Shown here piece by piece: positions 19,690 through 28,006 of a stretch of 28,230 bases of DNA. Numbering within the stretch: position 1 is the stretch's first letter; each line of letters begins with the position of its first letter. This stretch comes from Mycoemilia scoparia (taxonomy: Eukaryota; Kickxellomycota; Kickxellomycetes; Kickxellales; Kickxellaceae): the NCBI GenBank assembly GCA_027575805.1, contig JANBPU010000206.1:1-28230 (forward strand). Direction: 5' to 3'. Below the pieces are notes generated by a model. That model ran no database searches. It saw only the letters and a program-made list of their open reading frames with translations, and had not been told where the DNA came from. A program made the translations under genes and the position numbers.

Positions 19690-20997
19690 TTGTCGCATTT
19701 GCTTTGCCTATCGTCTTTTTCACCCTGTGTTTACAACAAAAGTCCTGGCTTCGCGATTATTGTTATTTATATTATTAAAAGCCCTTTGGCTTTTCACAGT
19801 CTCCTTTTGCTTCTAACTTTGCTATTTATACTATTATTACTGGAATATATTCTTTATATTTGTTGTTTAAAGTCTACGCGTGAAATTACTCGACTTTGCT
19901 TATTAATATTCTCGCCTTCTTCTGTGATATATATACACATATATACATATTAACCTCGACCTTCCACCTATCTCTTCCTCATCATTCATTATTTGGCCAA
20001 AGAAGCAATTCTGCATTCTGCATAGTTTATAAGCTTCCTATTTTCCATACCTGTTTCCACATTCGACATACCAAACCAAATCTCCGCCTTTGCATATTTC
20101 TATCCGTGTCTCTGTGTGCTCGTGAGTCAGTGTTTAGGTGTGTGGCGTTTATGAGTAATAGATAATAATAGCTGAACAATACTAGCAGTGTAAGTAGTAG
20201 TTGTATATTGGCCCTAGTACCAAAATATACACCTTCCCTTCAGTCTGCTGTATATATGCGCAAGACATTTATCTATCCATACCCTAGCATATACTATTTC
20301 GTATTCCTCAAGCCATGTTTATATAATATCAAGCCAAAGAGTACTTTCCAACTTGATATCTATTTCTATATATGCGCTTAATATTAAAACACCCTTATTT
20401 TTTGTTCATAAAAACCATCATACCCACCACTGGGCTTTTATCTATCCATCTCAATTTATTATAACAGTGATAATGGTCCCCCTTTATTTCCTAGCCATAT
20501 TACCAAAATAACTAAAACCGCCTCCTTACCAATATCTACCATTTACCCATTGTTTCTTTCTCCCTCCTTTTCCAAAAACAGACTTGTACGGCTATAGTGG
20601 TATAGTGACCAAATTCCCCCTTTGCATCTTTCCTCTACACCCCATTATGAAGACGATTGCCTAAATCTCAGCCTTGGCCATTCCACAATTTGTTTTTGCA
20701 ATTCATGCTAACCACCATAAAACAACACGGTATACTATTCTATAGAACTATCATACACTATTCTTCTCCAAGAAAGCAAGATAACTAAAGCGTATCGAGA
20801 AACAACGCGCCTACGCCTATTCCCTCAAACTGAATATACGTTCTAGGAGTACGTTTATAGATATATAAATAGCTACTCACACACATATATATATACGCAC
20901 AGAGATTATATCCTTACACGCATATATTCATATTTTATATACGTACTGCACCCATCATCTCATATACATAATTATACAATTGTCGCTTCGCAGTAGA
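19690..20997 (+). promoter_or_regulatory. C-rich promoter/long 5' leader region of CLA4
   Basis: The plus strand is pyrimidine-rich with very little G over much of this stretch (for example 20521-20580 has about 21 C and one G). It ends at a consensus donor GTAAGT (20998). This bias and the donor suggest a transcribed 5'UTR of several hundred bases or more. The transcription start is not determinable. Frames inside it are short and have no protein character. Confidence 0.45.
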
Positions 20998-21164
20998 GTA
21001 AGTAGTCTTATTAATAGTGCTGATGAATAAGTCAGGCCAACCTTATTCTTTGGGGCACAGCAGTCCACATGATATTGGGGCTCTTGATAGTCATATTCTT
21101 GGGGTTTGTTACCTGTTGAATTGTAACTCATTTATTGACTATACTTGTGTGATTTTTGTTATAG
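20998..21164 (+). other. Putative 5'UTR intron of CLA4
   Basis: The donor GTAAGT (20998-21003) and acceptor TTTTTGTTATAG (ending 21164) are separated by 167 bp, with a TTGTAACTCA/TTGACT branch-like region. The acceptor is 23 bp upstream of the ATG at 21188, and an in-frame TAA (21176-21178) lies between, so this intron is outside the coding sequence. Confidence 0.55.
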
Positions 21165-21187
21165 GAGAAATAATTTAAATCACCATC

Positions 21188-23406
21188 ATGGATCATGCTA
21201 ATAGCGTAATAAAGAAAGGGATGGTAATTGTCAAGGACTCTTGGATATGGTCCAAGCGCATAGCTGTCTTGACACCCTTCTCATTGTATTTTAAAAAGAG
21301 TGATGTAAGTATACACATATTGATTATATAACCATTCATAGAGAATAGTTATTATTTGGATTGTGTAAATATGCATATATATAAACACACACCTCAATGA
21401 CAATATCATATTTGATGTGGGGGTCTGGTTATCTGCCGGCTCATTTGCTGTTATCATCATCGTTGTCATGTTGGTTATTATCCGTGTGCTACGATATAAA
21501 TATAACCAAATATACCTTACTTGATTGTTAGGACAATTCCAAGCCCTCACACAAGATATCGCTGAGCGATGTAACCGCTGTGAGTCGTTCCGAGATTAAA
21601 ACTTATTGTATAGAGATCAGGTCAAACGACCGATGCTACTACATTCAGTGCAAGAACGATGACGATCTATACACCTGGATGGACACTATCTATCAATACT
21701 GTCCCATGCTCAACGATATATCCTCACCTTGTGGATTCCACCACGAAACTCACGTAGATTTCGACCCCCAGACAGGCATGTTTGTTGGTTTACCAGAAAG
21801 CTGGGAACGGCTTTTACAGCAATCTCACTTGACTAAAGAGGACTACGCCCAGAATCCCCAGGCTGTCCTTGATGTTCTCGATTTCTACACAAAAAATACC
21901 GAGGAGGGCAAAGCCGCTGTTGCTATGCAAGGACTTGGATCAAATGGCCTTGGAGGTAGCTCTTTGGCTCCATTTAACAAGATGGCAGGTCTTATTGGGC
22001 ATAGCAAGCCCAGCCCACAGCAGCGTATGCTAACCAGTGCCGCTGGGTCATCTGGTCTCACTGCTGGCGGGCGCACAGACTATCTTGACATAAACGCCGG
22101 CCTCAAGGGATACGGTATGGTAACGCATAAAAGCGAGGAGCTCCCCAAGGCCAAGCGTGACCAGAATGGCCGATTCGAGCCACCCAAGCCTCAACCACCA
22201 AAGGTCGCTCCTGCACCTTCTAACGTCCAGATTCCCAACATCAGGGCCTCTGCCCTTGCTGAGGCACAGCGTCGCGAAGAGAGCCATGGCCATCAACATG
22301 GCAGCGGTGGGGGTCTAGGCTCTACTGCAAGCTCATTAAAGACACTTGTTCCATCAAACCAAGCCGGTGGCTCTAACAGCTCCAAAACCGGAGGCAGTAG
22401 TGTCACGACCATTGGGGCCGGAAATGGTGCACCAAAGAAGGATGCCAAGCAGAGCGCGCTCGAGGCCCTTACAGGGAAGATGCAGGAGACATCCATCAAG
22501 CCAAAGAAGGAGGAGCAGAGACTTTCGACAATGTCTGAGGCACAGATCATGGTCCGCCTACGCTCTATTGTGTCCCGAGAGGATCCAAAAACACTCTACA
22601 GCAAGGTCAAGAAGATTGGCCAGGGAGCATCAGGAAATGTGTACCTTGCGCGCCGCCAGAGAACCCAGGAGCTTGTGGCCATCAAGCAAATGGACTTGTC
22701 CAACCAGCCACGCAAGGAGCTGCTGGTTAATGAAATCGAGGTCATGAAGGAATCCAAGCACAAAAACATTGTCAACTACATTGAGTCATTTCTTATCAAC
22801 AGCGCAGACCTGTGGGTTGTTATGGAATATATGGAGGGTGGAGCTCTTACTGACATCATAGACAACATGGACATCAATGAGAAGCAGATGGCAACTATTT
22901 GTCGCGAAGTGTGCCGTGGCCTGCATCATCTCCACAAGCAGAGCATTATCCATCGCGATATCAAATCGGACAACGTTTTGCTTGACATTGACGGAAATGT
23001 CAAGATTACAGACTTTGGGTTCTGTGCCAAGCTTTCGGACAGCCGGCGCAAGAGAGCCACGATGGTTGGCACGCCGTACTGGATGGCACCGGAGGTCGTC
23101 AAGCAGAAGCCATATGGGCCCAAGGTTGATGTGTGGTCTCTGGGAATCATGGTGATCGAGATGATTGAGTCTGAGCCGCCATATCTTGATGAGGAGCCAC
23201 TAAAGGCGCTGTACCTTATTGCCACCAACGGCACGCCTTCGCTCAAGCACCCCGAGAAGCTTGGGGCCGATCTCAAGCTGTTCCTGGCCGAGTGTCTGTG
23301 CGTGGACGTCCATAGCCGTGCCAGCATCGAAGAGCTTCTTAACCATACCTTCCTCTGCACAATGGCCAGGGACCAAAAGATTCTTATTCCACTGATAAAG
23401 AAGTAA
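21188..23406 (+). CDS. CLA4: p21-activated kinase, Cla4 type (PH-CRIB-kinase), two coding exons, 663 aa
   Basis: Exons 21188-21304 and 21532-23406, phase 0. Exon 1 encodes MDHANSVIKKGMVIVKDSWI and on to KKSD, the first strands of a PH domain that continues in exon 2 (DNSKPSHKISLSDVTAV) to about residue 97. A CRIB motif follows at about 102-127 (ISSPCGFHHETHVDFDPQTG), the Cdc42/Rac-GTP binding site. The linker (about 165-390) is Pro/Gly/Ser-rich. The kinase domain has the glycine loop IGQGASG (about 401), VAIK lysine 424, HRD 513-515, DFG at 533, activation-loop T549 in TMVGTPYW and APE at 558. Cla4 kinases act in the plasma-membrane polarity module, septin assembly and cytokinesis. All catalytic residues are present, so it should be active. 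It is shorter than yeast Cla4 (842 aa), mainly in the linker. Exon 2 is GC-richer and more codon-biased than neighbouring genes. Start: the first ATG after an in-frame stop. Confidence 0.95.
21305..21531 (+). other. CLA4 coding intron, phase 0, inside the PH domain
   Basis: 227 bp with donor GTAAGT and acceptor TTGATTGTTAG. Splicing joins KKSD to DNSKPSHKISL, completing the PH domain. Without it the N-terminal strands would be lost. Confidence 0.9.
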
Positions 23407-24531
23407 AGGAGCTCGAAATATACTTACACATCATGGTTCAGCGCGTACAACTACTGGTCAAGCATATCTTTTTACAATAATATGCACGCATAGGCTTGGT
23501 TCAATAGTGCCTGATATCTTATCAAAAACACTGCACATTCACCACCACCTCTCCTTAAAATCCTCTTTCTGTATGTAATCGCATGATTTCCAAAGCCACT
23601 TCTCTCTCTTTCTCTATCAGCCTGTCCTTTTGACCCATTGTTCTCCATGATCTGTCAAACTCCATGCCTTATTAAATATTATTATCTACTCTCTGTCAGC
23701 AGCATTTGTTGCTGTGCTTCTCTATTTTCTATCTATCTTATCTCTCTTTTATATATCTCTTTTTCTTTCGATACCTACCAACACAAACCACCACCACCAC
23801 CCCTCTATAAAGATATACGTATGTGATATTAAAACATTTGATACATATCTTCACTGCATTTCTTTCACCACAACCTTAGCTCTATTCTCCTGCCCACAAT
23901 TTAAACCACCTGCTTACTTTTTCTGACTAGTTTTGTTTGCTGGTATCTCTCTCTTTTTTATTATTGGCCGTATCTTGGTATTTTATACCGTTTTTCTTTT
24001 GTGTAATTGAATACATTTCAATTTTAATGAAGTTCTTTTTTATTGTTGCTTGTTATTATTTTTTGAAGAATTAAAGTAATAATATTGGTGTGTCTTATTT
24101 TGAAGCTGTGGTGGTTGGTTAAAAAGGAGCGTGGAGTTAATACATTCAGTCGATCTAATCAAGACATACTAGCGGTGGATTAAAGGTTGATACTGTGGTC
24201 TCAATGAAGGTGATGTAGCATTCTTGAAATCCTTAGATGCACAAGACCCACCTGATTTAGAACCAAAGCACAACGTGTATCCGCTTGACCTTCAGGGTTT
24301 CTTTGCTTCCTGGTTCTTTAACGTATTGCTGCTCTTTTCTATTACATTTCAAGGCCTACGTTTTTTATATCTGCATATCGGATTTGGTGCTACTCAAGGT
24401 TAATTTGGCCTCAATTCTACCCACCATCATCTAGTGAACCATTCCGAATTTAAATTACAATTCAATCCATCATATTAACGCTTGGTAGTCCATAAACGCA
24501 TACAAGGGCGCAAACATATATAATAGTACTA
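23407..24531. other. CLA4 to CHS5 intergenic region
   Basis: Pyrimidine-rich on the plus strand to about 23950, then AT-rich. The left part should include the CLA4 3'UTR and the right part the CHS5 promoter. Frames of 62-70 codons within it are low-complexity Ser/Leu/Ile/Tyr and are not called. No repeat copy was seen. Confidence 0.5.
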
Positions 24532-25431
24532 ATGATGTCGACTTCAACCCAGAATATTCAACATTCATCGGGAATTCCTTCTGATGGTAGTGGCCAAGCT
24601 TTAGAACGGAAAGGCTCAATAATGAGTGCAGGGGGCGGAGAAGGATCAAAGTATTCATTAACAGTGACAAAAATAGATGCCGGCATGGCTATCCTACTAA
24701 CCAGCAACAACCAGCTCATAGAATTCCCATCATACCTCCTACCACCCGGTGTCCAACCCGGTTCGGTAATAAACCTGCAACTATCCCGCAACATATCGCA
24801 AGAAGAGCAACAGCGCCAAGCTTTACGTGAGGTCCAAGAACACATTCTAAAAGAATTTGGAACCAGCTTGCCCAAACCACCCGTCCTGCGAGTCCGCAAC
24901 GTAACCCAGACGTCAGCCGTTTTAGAATGGGATCCCCTAGACATAGCAAAATCCGATTTCCGGGGTCTCAGATTATATAAAGACAATCAACTAATGGTCC
25001 ACTCATTGCCCATTAACATATCGACCGCAAATACGCTGAGGGAAACCAAAGTTACTGGGTTGGATGTAGACCATGAATATACATTCCGGCTTGAACAACG
25101 CACTTCGGCTAGCCGTAGTTTATCCGAACCAGTCCAAGTTCGTACGCATACCCTAGATAATCTTACTGGGATTCGGGTTTGTTTTGGAGATTTCGAGTCG
25201 GCTGAGGAGGTGGCGGATTTGAAAGAATGTATTGAGAGGATTGGGGCCAAATGGACTAACCATGTGTCGATTGATGTTACGCATTTGTTGTGTAGGACTC
25301 CTAGTGGTCCTAATTATGAGATTGCGACCGCGCTGAGTATTCCAGTGGTTAGACCGGATTGGTTGTTGGCATGTGAGGCTAATAGAAAGTTGCAGCCGGC
25401 GTTGAGTTATTATACGAATTCTGGTAATTGA
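24532..25431 (+). CDS. CHS5: Chs5-like exomer scaffold protein, 299 aa, FN3-BRCT
   Basis: Residues 1-37 are a Ser/Gly-rich leader. Residues 40-110 match the Chs5 N-terminal oligomerisation region (YSLTVTKIDAGMAILLTSNN, LIEFPSYLLPPGVQPGSVIN, then a charged helix). Residues about 115-211 form an FN3 domain (PPVLRVRNVTQTSAVLEWDP), and residues about 212-299 a BRCT domain (TGIRVCFG, THLLCRTPSGPNYEIATA, IPVVRPDWLLAC). This domain order is diagnostic for Chs5, the core of the exomer coat at the trans-Golgi network that, with ChAPs adaptors, exports chitin synthase Chs3; the FN3-BRCT unit binds Arf1. The protein stops directly after the BRCT, whereas yeast Chs5 (671 aa) has a long Lys-rich tail. Two tandem ATG codons (24532, 24535) are possible starts. 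No introns. The coding strand switches from C-rich to G-rich near 25140. Confidence 0.92.
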   Translation: MMSTSTQNIQHSSGIPSDGSGQALERKGSIMSAGGGEGSKYSLTVTKIDAGMAILLTSNNQLIEFPSYLLPPGVQPGSVINLQLSRNISQEEQQRQALREVQEHILKEFGTSLPKPPVLRVRNVTQTSAVLEWDPLDIAKSDFRGLRLYKDNQLMVHSLPINISTANTLRETKVTGLDVDHEYTFRLEQRTSASRSLSEPVQVRTHTLDNLTGIRVCFGDFESAEEVADLKECIERIGAKWTNHVSIDVTHLLCRTPSGPNYEIATALSIPVVRPDWLLACEANRKLQPALSYYTNSGN

Positions 25432-26182
25432 TTGTGATTAGCTTGTATGTTGGGAGGGGATGGAGAGGATTTTAAATGAGTCATTTCTATATATATATAT
25501 ATATATTGTTTTACTTTTTATTTTTATATTTCCTTTATTGATTGATTTTTTGCTTTATTTTGATAAATAATAATAAATATAGCAGAAAGAGTGTATCATC
25601 TATTTAATAGTAAAAAGTTGTATTGAGGTTATTGTCATTTGATGGTGGTGAAATGAATTATCAAGAACCATCATACAAGAAATTATTGGGAGTTTTATGG
25701 TGCTGCTGTTCCATGGTGGAATTCCCATTTGTAGATAAAATAATTATTCCTCATAACGCTGCACGAGTGGGCCAGTTCATTTTATTATTCTTAATTCTTA
25801 AAGTCGCCACCAATAATGCGATTCTTGCATGTAATATGGGCAATAATTTTTGAAGGATGAAAGTTTACTAGTAAAACTGGACATCCATTTGGCTGTGATT
25901 TCCCCTATAATCATTGTCCCCAAAATTCACCCTTCAAAAATTATTGCCCATATTGTAGTTTGATCTTTTCTATATTATTAGTATGAGAGCAATAGTGCTC
26001 CGCATCATATTCGTCCCATTCTGATCTAATCGGGGACTAATGATTTAATTACTTTTCAATAAACAAAAAGAGAAGAGCCATTACGACTCTATGGGCTCTC
26101 CCTCTTGCTCTTACCTATACAGACTCTCACCATTAGCATATTCCTTTGCTTTACTCGAAAATCACAACAGATAAATACCAAC
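25432..26182. other. CHS5 to TatD-gene intergenic region with the best-preserved MITE
   Basis: It contains a (TA)n run at about 25488-25506, an AATAAT/AATAAA-like AT-rich zone near 25565-25580 that may serve CHS5 polyadenylation, and a complete family A element at 25834-25953. No gene supported. The last 130 bp are the leader of the TatD-family gene; the frame is open upstream of its ATG but has no earlier ATG. Confidence 0.5.
25834..25953 (+). mobile_element. Family A MITE-like element, complete, with near-perfect TIRs and TSD TGTA
   Basis: 120 bp. The outer inverted repeats are perfect from ATATGGGCAATAATTTTTGA through AGG on both sides. The element is flanked by exact TGTA (25830-25833 and 25954-25957). 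The interior has the palindromic GTTTACTAGTAAAAC, CATCCATTTGGCTGTG and CCCCTATAATCATTG. It is the best-preserved copy in the window and probably the youngest. There is no coding capacity. It serves as the reference orientation for the family. Confidence 0.9.
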
Positions 26183-27142
26183 ATGACTGAAAACAACACT
26201 AAAGACCAACAGCATCAACAATCAGATAATAATAATGATGATAATACCTCTAACCAGATTATCTACCAAATTGATGCTCATTGTCATATCCATGATACGA
26301 TGCTTAGCGACAACTCCAAAACACCCAGCATAAATAACATTCCACTCCAAATTCAAGTCAAAACTAGCCAGCTATGTGAAATGGGCACAACCTACTACGA
26401 CTGGCCCACAGTATCAGCACTCCACTCCCACCATCCCACGCGATTCATTCCTGCATTTGGAATTCATCCCTGGTTTGTCCAACGAGTCCCAGGCTTACCC
26501 GAAAATACCCAAGACCCGATCTCAACAGCCGAAGGGCTTGACATTCCCGATACGTGGGAGTCTGAGCTCGAGGCCTATCTCCAAAAACACCCCAACGCGA
26601 TAGTTGGTGAAATAGGTCTAGACAAAAAGGCCGTAAAGGGTACCACCAAACTCCGATTTCCTTTCACGTCCCAAATCCATCTTTTTAACAAACAGCTCGA
26701 CATAGCCACAAAGTTTAATAGGCCGGTCTCTATACATTGTGTGAAATGCCAAGGCTCTTTGCTTGATATTTTGCGAAACACGCCGCCCAGTTGTTTGCCA
26801 CCCAAGATTATGTTGCATTCGTATTCGGGGTCTATTGAGTCCCTTAAAGACTTTTTGAGCATTCCGGGCGGTGTTGGGAGGGATCGGATTTATGTCAGTT
26901 TTTCTAAGCTGGTTAATGGTAGGAATACTGAAAAGTTTGCCGAGATTATTAGGGCGATTCCGGATAATAGAGTGTTGATTGAAAGTGATGTGGATTCGAT
27001 GGATGATGTTGATGAGTGTATGGCATTTTCTGAAAATTTGGTTGCTGTGTCTAAGGAATGGTCAATTGATGAGTGTAGAAAGAAGGTTTATGAAAACTCG
27101 TGTAGATTCTTTGGAATCCTGGATGGTGGTAATGAAGAGTAA
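26183..27142 (+). CDS. TatD-family metal-dependent hydrolase (Scn1-like), 319 aa
   Basis: The start is the first ATG in frame (26183, MTENNTKDQQ). After an Asn/Gln/Asp-rich leader, the TatD fold is recognisable: metal-binding H33 and H35 in DAHCHIHD, FGIHPWF (about 120), E143 in VGEIGLDKK, H185 in PVSIHCVK, H212 in MLHSYSGS, and D269 in VLIESDVDS. The set of conserved metal ligands is complete, so an active enzyme is likely. TatD proteins are Mg-dependent DNases/phosphoesterases of the amidohydrolase superfamily. The FGIHPWF and HSYSG forms resemble the fungal subgroup with fission yeast Scn1 (Cut9-interacting protein), but the exact orthology is uncertain. No introns. The coding strand is C-rich in its first two thirds and abruptly G-rich after about 26800. 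A long TTA microsatellite starts about 40 bp after the stop. Confidence 0.9.
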   Translation: MTENNTKDQQHQQSDNNNDDNTSNQIIYQIDAHCHIHDTMLSDNSKTPSINNIPLQIQVKTSQLCEMGTTYYDWPTVSALHSHHPTRFIPAFGIHPWFVQRVPGLPENTQDPISTAEGLDIPDTWESELEAYLQKHPNAIVGEIGLDKKAVKGTTKLRFPFTSQIHLFNKQLDIATKFNRPVSIHCVKCQGSLLDILRNTPPSCLPPKIMLHSYSGSIESLKDFLSIPGGVGRDRIYVSFSKLVNGRNTEKFAEIIRAIPDNRVLIESDVDSMDDVDECMAFSENLVAVSKEWSIDECRKKVYENSCRFFGILDGGNEE

Positions 27143-27183
27143 TTATTGTTTTTTGTATTTTATTATTGTTATTATTATTGCTA

Positions 27184-27184
<1 letters not shown>

Positions 27185-27251
<67 letters not shown>
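27185..27251. repeat. (TTA)n microsatellite
   Basis: About 22 consecutive TTA/ATT units, the longest simple repeat in the window. It lies in the probable 3'UTR of the TatD-family gene and is likely to be length-polymorphic. Confidence 0.95.
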
Positions 27252-27253
<2 letters not shown>

Positions 27254-27254
<1 letters not shown>

Positions 27255-27336
27255 GGTCAAAGTTCACAAGGACATGGACAAAATGCCCCCCTAGGAGTTA
27301 CATATGAAATGCCTGGTTATTAGGTCATAATCTGAG
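27254..27336 (-). repeat. Family B dispersed repeat, copy 4
   Basis: The reverse complement begins CTCAGATTATGACCTAATAA and ends CCTTGTGAACTTTGACCATA. It aligns well over its whole length with copy 1 (2567-2651), with highest similarity at the two ends. Confidence 0.6.
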
Positions 27337-27371
27337 AACGCATTAAGATCTATTTCACAGTTTATCAAAGC

Positions 27372-27742
27372 CGAATTTTAACCATTGGTGAAATTCGATT
27401 ATATCCAAAGCTTTCCAATGAAAGCTTTGCGTGATGACAGGAGTAGCGGGTTTATTAATAGGTATTTTTTATGGGAATAGCAAGAATGTCCAAAGGTATT
27501 CTGGGGAGGGTTCTCTAAACTAGTAAAGCCTGCAGGGATGATGGCCATAAAATTATAGGCGGTGTCCTATATAAATTATTGCCTATGCATGCTGGCTGCT
27601 ATTATATAATAATTCTGTGGTCATGCATTCTGAATAGACACTATTGCAAGTTAGTGTCATTTTAATAGATGCGGTCACGGACTCGAAGATTGTTTGTGTG
27701 GGCACACAAAAGCCAGAAATAGAAATAGAAGTCATTTCTGGC
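27372..27742. repeat. Cluster of four hairpin-forming inverted repeats
   Basis: (1) 27372-27397: CGAATTT...AAATTCG with an inner ACC-ATT-GGT stem. (2) 27406-27429: exact CAAAGCTTTC-CAAT-GAAAGCTTTG. (3) 27694-27709: exact TTGTGTG-GG-CACACAA. (4) 27712-27742: exact GCCAGAAAT and ATTTCTGGC with a 13-base loop. All lie upstream of the partial gene at 28007. They could be structured RNA, regulator-binding palindromes or remnants of transposon ends. Confidence 0.55.
27470..27590. mobile_element. Possible decayed family A element
   Basis: The reverse complement of the right end (TAGGCAATAATTTATATAGG then ACACC) resembles the family A terminus, and ACTAGTAAA and an ATTATAGG-like core occur at about the expected places. 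The left end is poor (TTATGGGAATAG). The call is weak. Confidence 0.3.
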
Positions 27743-28006
27743 AAAGGGACGACGACGACAACGGCATGAATGCAGCCTTTTATAAAATTGCTATGGATTG
27801 AAAAACAGAATGGGTATTGTGTTCTGGCTTGTCAACGCCATAGTGCTTCTAAATCAATCCTGCTTTGTCATTGCACCCAACTGCCATGAATGACGGCTGC
27901 TGTTGGGACTTTAAAAATAATGCTTAAATACAAGCGCCCTGCGCAAACAGGTTCAACTATCACTTCTTGTTTAGTATCTGACCTTTTCTTTTATAATCTG
28001 GAATTC

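Larger units (their letters stand above)
27143..28006. other. Intergenic region with microsatellite, family B copy and hairpin cluster
   Basis: It holds the TTA microsatellite, a family B copy in minus orientation, several strong inverted repeats (27372-27742), a possible decayed family A copy near 27470-27590, and the presumed promoter of the partial gene at 28007. No protein gene is supported. Confidence 0.5.

Noticed and set aside
22346..23360. Several overlapping frames on both strands inside CLA4
   Set aside because: They are out-of-frame shadows of the GC-richer kinase exon.
27051..27260. Poly-Asn frame on the minus strand over the TTA repeat
   Set aside because: It is a translation of the microsatellite and overlaps the end of the TatD gene.
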